From contig CALUNG010000003.1 of NCBI GenBank assembly GCA_944321955.1, positions 93,206 through 157,205 of the forward strand: 64,000 nucleotides of DNA, read 5' to 3'. Source of the DNA: an uncultured Alistipes sp. GTDB taxonomy: Bacteria; Bacteroidota; Bacteroidia; Bacteroidales; Rikenellaceae. The position numbers and the translations under genes were made by a program. Below the pieces are notes generated by a model that saw only the letters and a list, made by a program, of their open reading frames with translations, was not told the origin of the DNA and searched no databases. Positions 17,733-26,103 of this stretch are shown here, piece after piece (within the stretch, counting starts at the first letter, position 1; each line of letters opens with the position of its first letter).

Positions 17733-18632
17733 TTATAGTTCCATGTTCTCGTAAATGCCGATAAAATCCAACGGATAGTCCGTCTCGATGATATCGGGTT
17801 TCAGCGCCACCTCACGGGCATAACGCGCCCTGCGCAGGCGATCGTTCGGGATCTTGTCCTGCAACGGCGCCGTAGAGGTCATGCAGCGCACACCCACGCC
17901 ATGCAGGGCTTCACGCAAGGGCTCGAGACCTTCGTTCATCGTGGGGCTCACGACATAGGCCACCTTCACATGCGACCACGGAACCCCGGCCGCAGCATAG
18001 GCCTCGAACTGTTCGAGATTCTTTACCCATATCGAGAACCGTGCTTCGGGATCGAGCGCAAGACACTCCAGCGCCGCTTCGGGCGTATGCACCGTATATA
18101 TGACGTTGCAGGCCCCGCACCGCTGCACAAGCGGTACAAGCACATCACGCGAGACATCCTTGGTGTCGAAATTGAGCACGGTCCTACCCTTGCTCCACAA
18201 AATGACATCCTCTACCTTGGGGATACGGTATCGGGTTATGTTGCCATGACGGTCCACCAGAAAGAGCCGGTTCAGTTCATCCCATGTATGGTCCCTCACA
18301 CGACCCTCACCCGTCGTCGTACGTTCGAGCGTACTGTCATGCATGAGCACTATGACGCTGTCGCGCGTCATGCGGGGATCGATCTCGAAGAACGACGGCA
18401 TGTGCCGCAACGTATGTTCGAACGATTCGATGCAATTCTCGGGATAGCCTTCGGCCATGCCTCCGCGATGTCCGCTGATGATCATGCCGCAACCGGGCTC
18501 GTAACGGAAATAGGCATCCACCTCTTCAAGCGTATTGCACGGAATGGTATTGAGTTCACGGTTGCAGCCTGCGGCAACCGTCAGAACCGCCGCCGCAGCC
18601 AGCAACGACAAAACGGGTCCATAGTATTTCAT
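17733..18632 (-). CDS. Glycerophosphodiester phosphodiesterase lipoprotein
   Basis: A 299-residue GDPD-family TIM barrel that hydrolyses glycerophosphodiesters to glycerol phosphate plus an alcohol. Catalytic motifs are present: GHRGG and GYPENCIESF near the N-terminus, FEIDPRMTRDSVIVLMHD with the metal and acid residues, and ERTTTGEGRV. The N-terminus is a lipoprotein signal (AAAAVLTVAAGC, Cys23), so it acts outside the inner membrane. It is first in the operon with the glycerol-1-phosphate dehydrogenase and OPA transporter and has a well-formed promoter upstream. Likely substrates are deacylated phospholipids or teichoic-acid fragments. This is an inference. Confidence 0.88.
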   Translation of the reverse strand: MKYYGPVLSLLAAAAVLTVAAGCNRELNTIPCNTLEEVDAYFRYEPGCGMIISGHRGGMAEGYPENCIESFEHTLRHMPSFFEIDPRMTRDSVIVLMHDSTLERTTTGEGRVRDHTWDELNRLFLVDRHGNITRYRIPKVEDVILWSKGRTVLNFDTKDVSRDVLVPLVQRCGACNVIYTVHTPEAALECLALDPEARFSIWVKNLEQFEAYAAAGVPWSHVKVAYVVSPTMNEGLEPLREALHGVGVRCMTSTAPLQDKIPNDRLRRARYAREVALKPDIIETDYPLDFIGIYENMEL

Positions 18633-18666
18633 GGCAGATCAGGTTGGTTTGGTTTCTTTTCCTTTG

Positions 18667-18698
18667 CAAATTTAACCAATTAGTTTCGAACATGCAAT
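18667..18698 (-). promoter_or_regulatory. Promoter of the GDPD operon
   Basis: The minus strand has ATTG (18695-18698), a 20-bp spacer, then TAAATTTG (18667-18674), an exact TAnnTTTG. It starts about 35 bp ahead of the GDPD start codon. Confidence 0.75.
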
Positions 18699-18725
18699 CA
18701 TTCGAAACACTTTTACCCGTAAATT

Positions 18726-18757
18726 TTTGTTAAAATAAAAGATTATCGTTACTTTTA
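18726..18757 (+). promoter_or_regulatory. Promoter of the HAD phosphatase gene
   Basis: The plus strand has TTTG (18726-18729), a 20-bp spacer and TACTTTTA (18750-18757), one mismatch from TAnnTTTG. It lies back to back with the GDPD promoter, so one regulator could control both directions. Confidence 0.6.
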
Positions 18758-18839
18758 CCATACGTACAAACAACAAGACAGGCCTCAGGCCGGCAAAATC
18801 GAGTCTCAAGGGTCAAAACTAACACGCAAACAGAAAATT

Positions 18840-19709
18840 ATGGTCAAATTCCACGAATATCGTTCGATATATTCCGACGATGAACTCATGCAGCGTCTGC
18901 GTGACATCCGACACCTGGCACTCGACATGGACGGCACGGTCTACATGGGCATGTCGCTCTTTCCGTTCACCGCTCCGTTTCTCGCGTCGATGCGTTCGCT
19001 CGGAATAAGACATTCGTTCCTCACGAACAACCCGTCGAAGTGCATTGCCGACTACCTGCACAAACTCGACGTGCTGGGCATACATGCCGAGGCCGACGAG
19101 ATATACACGACCGTCCTCGCCACGATAGACTACATACGCGAACACTATCCGCAGGCACGCAGACTCTTCATGCTGGGGACGCCGAGCATGATCTCGGAGT
19201 TCGAAAAGGCCGGATTCGAATCCACGGCCGACGATCCGGCCGACGTACCCGACATCGTGGTAGTGGCATTCGACATGACGCTTGAATACAAACGCTTGTG
19301 CCGCGCCGCATGGTGGGTTTCGCGCGGGCTGCCATACATTGCGACCAATCCCGACCGCGTCTGCCCCACCGACCAGCAGGTTATACTTGTAGACTGCGGC
19401 TCGATATGCGCATGCCTCGAGCACGCTACGGGACGCAAACCCGACATCACCCTCGGCAAACCCGATCCCAACATGCTTTCGGGCATCGTCAAACGATACG
19501 GCTTGCAGGCGGATCAGATAGCCATGGTCGGCGACCGCATCTACACCGACATCGAGATGGCGCACAATGCCGGAGCCTTCGGCGTGCTGGTACTGTCGGG
19601 TGAAACGACGCTCGACGTTGCCGACAAGGCCCCGAGACAACCCGACCTTATCGTCGACGACATCGGCGTACTCGGCCGTCTGATCGAACGGGCGCACGGC
19701 GAGAAATAG
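18840..19709 (+). CDS. HAD-IIA family sugar/glycerol-phosphate phosphatase
   Basis: A 289-residue cytoplasmic phosphatase of the NagD/AraL group (HAD subclass IIA). Motif I is LALDMDGTVYMG (nucleophile D29, acid D31), motif II lies in SFLTNNPSK, and motif III/IV is GKPDPNML and MVGDRIYTDIEMA. A large cap domain (about 95-205) lies between motifs II and III, as in this subclass. It is divergent from the GDPD-G1P dehydrogenase-transporter operon and shares its intergenic region. In Bacillus subtilis an HAD-IIA gene (araL) is also next to a glycerol-1-phosphate dehydrogenase gene (araM). It may dephosphorylate glycerol-1-phosphate or act as a detoxifying phosphatase. Confidence 0.82.
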   Translation: MVKFHEYRSIYSDDELMQRLRDIRHLALDMDGTVYMGMSLFPFTAPFLASMRSLGIRHSFLTNNPSKCIADYLHKLDVLGIHAEADEIYTTVLATIDYIREHYPQARRLFMLGTPSMISEFEKAGFESTADDPADVPDIVVVAFDMTLEYKRLCRAAWWVSRGLPYIATNPDRVCPTDQQVILVDCGSICACLEHATGRKPDITLGKPDPNMLSGIVKRYGLQADQIAMVGDRIYTDIEMAHNAGAFGVLVLSGETTLDVADKAPRQPDLIVDDIGVLGRLIERAHGEK

Positions 19710-19730
19710 ATCGTAAAACACAACAAATAA

Positions 19731-19763
19731 AACGAGGTATCGGCCCAAAGTCGATACCTCGTT
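19731..19763. terminator. Bidirectional intrinsic terminator
   Basis: AACGAGGTATCG (19731-19742) and CGATACCTCGTT (19752-19763) form a perfect 12-pair stem with a nine-base loop between two convergent genes. The U-run is better on the minus strand. Confidence 0.8.
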
Positions 19764-19785
19764 TCGTCTCTACTGCGCAGGCCGA

Positions 19786-20922
19786 TCATCTCATCGTCCA
19801 CCACGTATGTCCGCACTCGTTGCAGCGCAGATGCTGCCAATACTCGCGATCGGTATGACGGCTCACCACCTCCTTGTGACCGTCCGGATACTCGGCAGTC
19901 TCGGTTTTGGTCGTCGTCTTCACCTTCTCCTCGATAATTGTATAGTCAGTCGAGGCGCAACGCGAGCACCGGCCCTTGATGGCCCGCGTAAAGCCGAACA
20001 TGTAGGCGAAGATCCACAGGAACCAGTACAATGCGGCGAATATGTGGTCGTACGGGCCGGCACGATAGAGCAGACGCGCCAGCGGGAAGAATATCACCAC
20101 CAGAAATGCCGCATCGATGATTATGATAAGCCTGTTCGAGATGTTGCGGCGCGGGCGCATGATGATTGTCGGCACGAACGACGCCAGAAATCCGAAGAGC
20201 AGCGGCAACAGCACATTCTTGAACAATCCGCGATTGTGCCGAAAGTTGTAGTTGCTCTTTTCTCCGGCCGTGGGCAACGCTTTTCTGCACTCGGACACGA
20301 TACTGTCGGCATAAGCCTTCTTCTGCGCCACTTCGCCCTCGACAGCTGCATCTTCCCCGTAATAATACACGGTACGTGTATAGTCGTGCGTGGCGCCGCT
20401 CTGCAACGTAGCCTGCACGCCCTTGATCCAGTTGCCGTGACGGTCGAAATCGCCGTCGCCACAATATATCGGTTTTATGGCGTAGGGACGGTATGTGAAA
20501 TGCTTCTCCTTGTCCAGCTCGCAGTTGTTGTTCTCGCGCTCGGCCGTCTTCTTGCCGTAGTAGTCGAACCCCTCGGCATGACGCCACAGGAACTCGCCCT
20601 TCTCGCCCACATACGTCTCCTTCACATCGGGACGATAAACCGTCTCGCCGCGTCCGTCGGTACGGCGCTGATCACGGCTGCGGGTCTCCATGAAGAGTTC
20701 TCCGTCGCGGTCGAAATAGGCCACAACCTCGCACGGTTGAGACCAGTCGTGATCCTTGAAGACGATCTTGCACGGCGTACCGTTCACCTCGAAGATATTG
20801 GAGACACGTACGCAGGAATCCGCCTCGTGGCCGCGCGGGGGTTCCGGCACGGCAGCGGTTACGGTTGCGGCTGCAACGATGCTCAAGGCCGCAGAAATCA
20901 TTGTTTTGAGTCCGATATGCAT
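19786..20922 (-). CDS. Membrane protein with C-terminal zinc ribbon, function unknown
   Basis: A 378-residue protein I do not recognise. It has a signal peptide (about 1-24), a polar extracytoplasmic part (about 25-230) rich in charged and aromatic residues, three hydrophobic segments (about 232-254, 264-285, 294-315), and a cytoplasmic tail with two Cys pairs (CSRC and CNEC, with a nearby His) that look like a zinc ribbon split by a beta hairpin. The tail repeats Lys and Thr (EEKVKTTTKTET). It begins 10 bp after the stop of the TonB plug protein, so the two form one unit. A membrane-sensing role is possible but not shown. Confidence 0.7.
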   Translation of the reverse strand: MHIGLKTMISAALSIVAAATVTAAVPEPPRGHEADSCVRVSNIFEVNGTPCKIVFKDHDWSQPCEVVAYFDRDGELFMETRSRDQRRTDGRGETVYRPDVKETYVGEKGEFLWRHAEGFDYYGKKTAERENNNCELDKEKHFTYRPYAIKPIYCGDGDFDRHGNWIKGVQATLQSGATHDYTRTVYYYGEDAAVEGEVAQKKAYADSIVSECRKALPTAGEKSNYNFRHNRGLFKNVLLPLLFGFLASFVPTIIMRPRRNISNRLIIIIDAAFLVVIFFPLARLLYRAGPYDHIFAALYWFLWIFAYMFGFTRAIKGRCSRCASTDYTIIEEKVKTTTKTETAEYPDGHKEVVSRHTDREYWQHLRCNECGHTWWTMR

Positions 20923-20932
20923 TGTATGAAGA

Positions 20933-21622
20933 CTATTTCGCCGAACCGGCCGACCGGGTTTTGATCAGTATGACACCGTTGGCTCCGCGGAATCCGTACA
21001 TGTTGGATCCCTTGAGCACCTCGACGGATTCGACTTCGTTGATGTTTATCGAGTTGATATTGGTTTCGTGACCGTCGCACAGTATCAACGCCCCGTTGCC
21101 GGAGTTTATCGACCCGATACCGCGTATGCAGATCTCGCCGTTGACAAGCATGAGCCCCGGCACGCGCGACAGCAAAGCATCGCGCAGGTTCGATGTTCCC
21201 AGACGGCGCAGCTCCTCGCCCGATATGCCCGACGAACTGTCGATTTTCTCGCGACGCTTGACATACATGAAACCGAGGTCGGCCAACTCGTCCGACTCCG
21301 ATGCCGAATATCCCGTATCGCCCGTCCAGAGTATGCGTATGCTCCGGCGGCCCGCAACGGGTATCTCCACCTCGTCGCGCCGGAAGGTAACGACCAGCAC
21401 GTCGCTGTCGGCTATGTTTGTCAGTCCGAAACGGCCCTTCCTGTCGGCCGTCGTGACCTTGTCCTTGCCCTTTACCTTGACGCGGGCACGCACCCCGGCA
21501 CCGTCGGTATCGATTATCAGTCCGTTGAACGGGACATCTTCCGACACCGGCACGTCGTTCTGAGCCGCGGCCGACACCGCCAGCAACGACAATACGGCAA
21601 AAAGTATCACACGTATCTTCAT
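20933..21622 (-). CDS. Stand-alone TonB receptor plug-domain protein
   Basis: A 229-residue exported protein (signal MKIRVILFAVLSLLAVSAAAQ). Residues about 35-110 form a carboxypeptidase-regulatory-like domain (GLIIDTDGAGVRARVKVKG). Residues about 130-225 are a SusC-like plug (LRDALLSRVPGLMLVNGE, ICIRGIGSINSG, VESVEVLKGSNMYGFRGANG). It then stops with no beta-barrel. The promoter at 21636-21667 fits the ATG at 21622 and excludes the longer frame to 21649. Without a barrel it cannot form a channel, so it may be a TonB-interacting periplasmic or surface factor. Such barrel-less plugs are seen in Bacteroidetes, but their role is not settled. Confidence 0.82.
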   Translation of the reverse strand: MKIRVILFAVLSLLAVSAAAQNDVPVSEDVPFNGLIIDTDGAGVRARVKVKGKDKVTTADRKGRFGLTNIADSDVLVVTFRRDEVEIPVAGRRSIRILWTGDTGYSASESDELADLGFMYVKRREKIDSSSGISGEELRRLGTSNLRDALLSRVPGLMLVNGEICIRGIGSINSGNGALILCDGHETNINSININEVESVEVLKGSNMYGFRGANGVILIKTRSAGSAK

Positions 21623-21635
21623 GGCACCTTTTTTA

Positions 21636-21667
21636 CAAAAATAAGCCATTTTTCAGACATTTGCAAC
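21636..21667 (-). promoter_or_regulatory. Promoter of the plug-domain unit, near-leaderless
   Basis: The minus strand has GTTG (21664-21667), 20 bp, then TATTTTTG (21636-21643). The start codon begins only 13 bp after the -7 element, so the 5' leader is likely under 10 bases, though an AAGG stretch lies just before the ATG. Confidence 0.75.
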
Positions 21668-21773
21668 GCTTCCCGCCGCAGTGAAAGCGAGTTCGCGATC
21701 GTCAACGACACGCTACGCGCGCATAATCATGAAAACGGCCACTCCGACACATGCAAAAAAAAGAGCATCGGTC

Positions 21774-21806
21774 AAAAAAAGAGCATCGGCCCGAAGGTCG
21801 ATGCTC
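21774..21806 (-). terminator. Terminator of the rpsH-rplQ unit, with a duplicated 3' arm
   Basis: On the minus strand GAGCATCG (21799-21806) pairs with CGATGCTC (21781-21788), followed by seven U. A second copy of the 3' arm and U-run follows at 21755-21770, an 18-bp near-exact tandem duplication, so the same 5' arm could pair with either copy. Confidence 0.85.
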
Positions 21807-21829
21807 CGAAATTATAGGAAACAGATGTA

Positions 21830-22423
21830 TTACATCTTCTTGCCTACGTTGGTCTTCACGCTTGCAACCTTGGCGCCCGTGTTCTTGGCAGCCTTCTGGG
21901 CTACGGGTTTTGCCTTGGGAGCGGCGCTCTTCTTGGCCGGTTTCTCGGCTACGACGGTTGCGTCCTCGACGGCGTCGGTGGTCTTCGCGCTGCTCTTGCG
22001 CGAACGGCGGGTCTTGGGTTTAGCCTCCGTTGCAGCTGCCGGAGCTACGCCGAGAGTGTATGCATCGTTGAAGTCGACGAACTCGATGATGCACATGTCG
22101 GCACCGTCACCCAGACGGAATCCGGTCTTGAGAATGCGGGTGTAACCTCCGGGACGCTCGGCGATCTTGGGAGCGATCGTACGGAACAGCTCGGTAACGG
22201 CCTCCTTCTGACGAAGGTACGAGAATACCACACGACGAGAATGGGTCGTATCCTCTTTCGAGCGGGTTACGAGAGGCTCAACGAACTGCTTAACTGCTTT
22301 GGCCTTGGCGACGGTCGTCTCGATGCGCTTGTGCATGATGAGCGACGAAGCCATGTTCGACAACATTGCCTTACGGTGGCCGGCCTGTCTGCCGAGGTGA
22401 TTAAAATTCTTATTGTGTCTCAT
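21830..22423 (-). CDS. rplQ: 50S ribosomal protein L17
   Basis: L17 binds 23S rRNA near the exit tunnel. The core (about 1-120: [20 protein letters not shown], a basic helix, then [19 protein letters not shown]) is standard. It is followed by an Ala/Lys/Thr-rich tail of about 75 residues ([25 protein letters not shown]), giving 197 residues against roughly 120-130 in most bacteria. Such tails are common in Bacteroidetes. It is the last gene of the ribosomal cluster, three bases after rpoA, and is followed by a terminator. Confidence 0.97.
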   Translation of the reverse strand: MRHNKNFNHLGRQAGHRKAMLSNMASSLIMHKRIETTVAKAKAVKQFVEPLVTRSKEDTTHSRRVVFSYLRQKEAVTELFRTIAPKIAERPGGYTRILKTGFRLGDGADMCIIEFVDFNDAYTLGVAPAAATEAKPKTRRSRKSSAKTTDAVEDATVVAEKPAKKSAAPKAKPVAQKAAKNTGAKVASVKTNVGKKM

Positions 22424-22426
22424 AAA

Positions 22427-23419
22427 TTAATCTTTATCAAGTTTGTAGATAGATACGTCCATTCCGAACTTAAGATTGAGCGACGCAAGCAGCTCGTCGA
22501 GTTCCGTCAGCGACTTCTTACCGAAGTTGCGGAACTTCAGCAAATCGTTGCGATTGAGGCGCACCAGATCGCCTACCGTGTCGACGTCGGCAGCCTTCAG
22601 GCAGTTCAGGGCGCGTACGCTCAGGTCCTGATCCGAAAGCTTGGTCTTCAACAGCTGGCGCATGTGGAGTACATCCTCGTCGAACTCTTCGGTTCCGTTC
22701 GAATCCTCCATGTTGAGAGTGATCTTTTCGTCCGAGAAGAGCATGAAGTGCTGGATGAGGATCTTGGCTGCCTCTTTCAGCGCATCCTTCGGGTGAATCG
22801 ATCCGTCGGTGGTGATCTCTATGTTGAGCTTCTCGTAGTCGGTCTTCTGCTCGACACGGTAGTTCTCGATAGAGTACTTGACGTTCTTGATAGGAGTGTG
22901 AATCGAATCGATAGGAAGCGTTCCGAACTCACAATCGGCCGGAGTATTCTCTTCCGCAGGCACATATCCGCGCCCCTTGCCGATGGTAATGGTCATCTGC
23001 ATCTTCGTGCCAGGTGCCAGGTGGCATATAACCAAGTCGGGATTCAAAACCTTGAAGAACGACAGGAAATTGGAGATGTATCCGGCCGTCAGCTCCGTAA
23101 CACCGGCAACATTGATCGAAACCTTCTCGGCCTCCTGGTTATCAACGGTGCGGATGAAACGTACCTGCTTCAGCTTGAGAACGATATCTATCATTCCCTC
23201 CATCACCCCGGGTATGGCGGCAAACTCATGGTCGACACCGGCAACCTTCACCGTCGTAATCGCATAGCCCTCGAGCGAAGAGAGCAGTATGCGGCGCAGT
23301 GCGTTGCCTATGGTCATACCGAAACCCGGCTCCAGCGGTCGGAACTCGAACTTTCCGAACGACGAAGTGGATTCAAGCATGATGACCTTCTCAGGTCTTT
23401 GGAATGCTAATATTGCCAT
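22427..23419 (-). CDS. rpoA: DNA-directed RNA polymerase alpha subunit
   Basis: A 330-residue alpha subunit. The N-terminal dimerisation domain (about 1-235) starts [26 protein letters not shown]-like, with the invariant GNALRR assembly segment. The C-terminal domain (about 250-325) has the helix-hairpin-helix region [19 protein letters not shown] and [10 protein letters not shown], which contacts promoter DNA and activators. It lies between rpsD and rplQ, as in most bacteria, and is transcribed with them from the promoter ahead of rpsH. Confidence 0.98.
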   Translation of the reverse strand: MAILAFQRPEKVIMLESTSSFGKFEFRPLEPGFGMTIGNALRRILLSSLEGYAITTVKVAGVDHEFAAIPGVMEGMIDIVLKLKQVRFIRTVDNQEAEKVSINVAGVTELTAGYISNFLSFFKVLNPDLVICHLAPGTKMQMTITIGKGRGYVPAEENTPADCEFGTLPIDSIHTPIKNVKYSIENYRVEQKTDYEKLNIEITTDGSIHPKDALKEAAKILIQHFMLFSDEKITLNMEDSNGTEEFDEDVLHMRQLLKTKLSDQDLSVRALNCLKAADVDTVGDLVRLNRNDLLKFRNFGKKSLTELDELLASLNLKFGMDVSIYKLDKD

Positions 23420-23441
23420 AATTTAATTGTGTTATTGATTA

Positions 23442-24050
23442 CTACTTGGAGTACAACTCGACGATGAACTGCTCCTTGATGTTCTCGGGGATCTCTTCAC
23501 GTTCGGGTTTCTGGAGGAACTTGCCGGTCATGGTGGCGTTGTCCCACTCGAGCCACGAGTAGCGGCTCTTGGCGGCGCCTGCCAGCGAATCGGTAATTAC
23601 TTCCAGGCTCTTCGACTTCTCGCGAACAGATACCGTGTCGCCGGCCTTGAGCGAATACGACGGGATGTTGACTACCTCGCCGTTTACGCAGATGTGGCGG
23701 TGAGAAACCAGCTGACGTGCTGCCGCACGCGTGGGAGCGATACCCAGACGGTATACAACATTGTCGAGACGGCACTCAAGCAGTTTCAGCAGGTTCTCAC
23801 CCGTGATACCGCCCATACGGGCAGCCTGCTCGTAGGTACGTGCGAACTGCTTCTCGAGCAATCCGTAGGTGTACTTGGCCTTCTGCTTCTCGGAGAGCTG
23901 CATGCCGTACTCCGAAGTCTTTTTACGCTTGCGCGCAAGACCGTGTTGTCCGGGAGGAAAGTTTCTCTTGTCAAGACTCTTGTCCGCACCGTAAATAGCC
24001 TCGCCGAATCTTCTGGCGATCTTAGTTTTAGGTCCTATATATTTTCCCAT
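23442..24050 (-). CDS. rpsD: 30S ribosomal protein S4
   Basis: A 202-residue 16S rRNA-binding assembly protein. The start [17 protein letters not shown] lacks the Cys4 zinc knuckle, so it is the zinc-independent form. The S4 RNA-binding domain is clear ([20 protein letters not shown], then [11 protein letters not shown]). It is placed between rpsK and rpoA as in the alpha operon. S4 is an autogenous translational regulator of this operon in some bacteria, but I see no matching site here. Confidence 0.98.
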   Translation of the reverse strand: MGKYIGPKTKIARRFGEAIYGADKSLDKRNFPPGQHGLARKRKKTSEYGMQLSEKQKAKYTYGLLEKQFARTYEQAARMGGITGENLLKLLECRLDNVVYRLGIAPTRAAARQLVSHRHICVNGEVVNIPSYSLKAGDTVSVREKSKSLEVITDSLAGAAKSRYSWLEWDNATMTGKFLQKPEREEIPENIKEQFIVELYSK

Positions 24051-24116
24051 TGTTTTAACTTTTTAATAATCCGTCAAAATCAGTTTGGTGATGCACCGAA
24101 TACGTAATCGCAAAAA

Positions 24117-24506
24117 TTATACGCGACGACGATTCGGAGCACGACAACCGTTATGCGGCAGCGGAGTGACGTCGATGATCTCCATCACCTCGATACCTGC
24201 TCCGTGGATCGTACGTACGGCCGATTCACGTCCCTGACCCGGACCCTTCACATATACCTTTACCTTGCGCAGTCCCATGTCGTAAGCAATCTTCGCGCAG
24301 TCGGCTGCGGCCGTCTGTGCTGCATAGGGAGTATTCTTCTTAGAACCGCGGAATCCCATCTTACCTGCCGACGACCAGCTGATAACCTCGCCGACCTCGT
24401 TGGTAATCGAGATGATAACGTTGTTGAACGTCGAGTGTACGTAAGCCATACCCACGGCACCGACCTTGACAACCTTCTTCTTAACTGTTCCTGTTTTCTT
24501 TGCCAT
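24117..24506 (-). CDS. rpsK: 30S ribosomal protein S11
   Basis: A 129-residue protein of the small-subunit platform, near the mRNA exit and the Shine-Dalgarno pairing site. Conserved segments are [39 protein letters not shown] and the C-terminal [14 protein letters not shown], which holds the Asn-Gly that becomes iso-aspartate in some bacteria. It lies 12 bases after rpsM. Confidence 0.98.
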   Translation of the reverse strand: MAKKTGTVKKKVVKVGAVGMAYVHSTFNNVIISITNEVGEVISWSSAGKMGFRGSKKNTPYAAQTAAADCAKIAYDMGLRKVKVYVKGPGQGRESAVRTIHGAGIEVMEIIDVTPLPHNGCRAPNRRRV

Positions 24507-24518
24507 AACTCTCTAATA

Positions 24519-24899
24519 TTACTTAGTTGCCTTTTTCTTGTTAGCGACCGTCTTCTTGCGTCCCTTGCGGGTACGGGCGTTGTTCTTGGTGCTCTGACCG
24601 CGAACCGGAAGACCCAGACGGTGACGGATGCCACGGTAGCAACCGATATCCATCAGACGCTTGATATTGAGTTGGACGAGCGAACGGCATTCGCCTTCGA
24701 CCTTGATACCCATCTCGGATATGGCCGAACGGATGGCGCCGACCTGGTCATCGCTCCAGTCCTGTACTTTCACATCGTAGCTTATGCCACATTTGTCGAG
24801 AATCTTCTGTGCCGTGCTGCGGCCGATGCCGTAGATATAGGTCAGACCGATCTCGCCTCTTTTATTTTTTGGTAAATCTACACCGACTATACGTGCCAT
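24519..24899 (-). CDS. rpsM: 30S ribosomal protein S13
   Basis: A 126-residue protein of the small-subunit head that contacts L5 and P-site tRNA. It starts [20 protein letters not shown], has the helix-two-turn-helix [13 protein letters not shown], and ends in a basic tail ([15 protein letters not shown]) that reaches the P site. It follows rpmJ by 36 bases, the usual start of the alpha operon. Confidence 0.98.
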   Translation of the reverse strand: MARIVGVDLPKNKRGEIGLTYIYGIGRSTAQKILDKCGISYDVKVQDWSDDQVGAIRSAISEMGIKVEGECRSLVQLNIKRLMDIGCYRGIRHRLGLPVRGQSTKNNARTRKGRKKTVANKKKATK

Positions 24900-24935
24900 A
24901 AATTTTCAATTTCTTTAATTCAATCGTTTAATAAT

Positions 24936-25052
24936 TTACCCTTGGCGCATTTTGAACTTGGGATTCTTCTTGCAAATGACGTAGAGCTTGCCCTTGCGTT
25001 TTACAATCTTGCAATCCTCGCTTCTCTTTTTGATTGATGCTTTTACTTTCAT
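24936..25052 (-). CDS. rpmJ: 50S ribosomal protein L36
   Basis: A 38-residue protein missed by ORF finders because of its size: ATG at 25052, TAA at 24936-24938. It begins [20 protein letters not shown] and ends [10 protein letters not shown]. The classical zinc site (three Cys and a His) is broken: the first Cys is Ser and the His position is Phe, leaving two Cys. This is the zinc-independent form usual in Bacteroidetes. It lies 18 bases after infA. Confidence 0.95.
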   Translation of the reverse strand: MKVKASIKKRSEDCKIVKRKGKLYVICKKNPKFKMRQG

Positions 25053-25070
25053 GATTTTCAACCAATCTTG

Positions 25071-25289
25071 TTATTTGTACCTGAAGGATATGCGACCCTT
25101 ACTCAAATCGTAGGGGGTCATCTCCACTTTTACTTTATCTCCGGGCAGGATCTTGATGTAATGCATGCGCATCTTGCCCGAGATGTGGGCGGTAATCACG
25201 TGACCGTTGTCCAGTTCGACGCGGAACATCGCGTTCGACAGGGCCTCGATTATCGTGCCGTCCATTTCAATAGCAGCCTGTTTTGCCAT
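25071..25289 (-). CDS. infA: Translation initiation factor IF-1
   Basis: A 72-residue single-domain OB-fold factor that blocks the A site during initiation. Diagnostic stretches are [37 protein letters not shown] and [16 protein letters not shown]. It sits between map and rpmJ, six bases after map, the common Gram-positive and Bacteroidetes order. Confidence 0.97.
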   Translation of the reverse strand: MAKQAAIEMDGTIIEALSNAMFRVELDNGHVITAHISGKMRMHYIKILPGDKVKVEMTPYDLSKGRISFRYK

Positions 25290-25295
25290 GGAGTT

Positions 25296-26069
25296 TCAAT
25301 TATTAAGTGCCTGTTCGATTATACTGAAATCCGTCAGCACATCGGGTCCGTTCTTGCGGATCGCCACTGCGAATTCGAAATGCGCAGCCGGTTTTCTGTC
25401 GCGCGTACGGACTGTCCAGCCGTCGCGTTCGAAAACCACCGCCTTGTTACCCATCGTTATCATCGGTTCGATGCAGATGACCATGCCCTCGCGGAGCAAC
25501 GGTCCCCTGCCGCGTGCGCCGTAGTTCGGTACACCCGGGTCCTCGTGCATTTTCCGACCCAGTCCGTGTCCTTCCAGTTCGCGCACAACGCCGTAGCCGA
25601 AGCTTTCGGCGTACTCTTGCACTGCCGCCGAGATATCGCCCACGCGATTTCCGGCCTTGGCCTGTGCAGTACCTTTGTAAAGAGCCTCTTTGGTGACGGT
25701 GAGAAGTCGCTTAACTTCGTCGCTGACCTCTCCCACGGCAAACGTATATGCCGAATCACCAACAAACCCCTTCATAAACGTACACAAATCTACCGACACG
25801 ATGTCGCCATCCTTGATAACGTAATCCGACGGAATACCGTGAACCACCTGCTCGTTGACCGATATGCAGGTCGCGGCAGGATAGCCCTCGTAACCGAGAC
25901 AAGGAGGAGTTGCGCCGTGAGAACGGATGAAATCTTCAGCGATTCTGTTCAGTTCCTTCGTCGTTATGCCGGGCTTGAGGTTGCGACCAACCTCCGCCAG
26001 CGTCTTGCTCACGAGAATATTGTTCTCGCGGAGCAACTCTATCTCGTCATCGGTCTTTAAGTATATCAT
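25296..26069 (-). CDS. map: Type I methionine aminopeptidase
   Basis: A 257-residue cytosolic enzyme that removes the initiator Met. The pita-bread fold metal ligands are all visible: two Asp in IVSVDLCTFMKGFVGDSAYTF-type spacing (SVDLCTF and GDSAYTF), His in GLGRKMHEDP, Glu in MVICIEPM and Glu in HFEFAVAI. The substrate-side His is in EQVVHGIPSDYV. It lies between secY and infA in the spc operon. Clear full-length family member. Confidence 0.97.
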   Translation of the reverse strand: MIYLKTDDEIELLRENNILVSKTLAEVGRNLKPGITTKELNRIAEDFIRSHGATPPCLGYEGYPAATCISVNEQVVHGIPSDYVIKDGDIVSVDLCTFMKGFVGDSAYTFAVGEVSDEVKRLLTVTKEALYKGTAQAKAGNRVGDISAAVQEYAESFGYGVVRELEGHGLGRKMHEDPGVPNYGARGRGPLLREGMVICIEPMITMGNKAVVFERDGWTVRTRDRKPAAHFEFAVAIRKNGPDVLTDFSIIEQALNN

Positions 26070-26103
26070 CTATTTACCAATAAATGAGCCCTTGATAAAA
26101 CTT

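Noticed and set aside
15524-17764. A 746-codon plus-strand frame across the transporter and dehydrogenase
   Set aside because: Antisense to two well-identified genes; no recognisable domain.
21681-22145. A 154-codon plus-strand frame ending in rplQ
   Set aside because: Antisense to the low-complexity Ala/Lys tail of L17; the Ala/Leu-rich product is an artefact of that tail.
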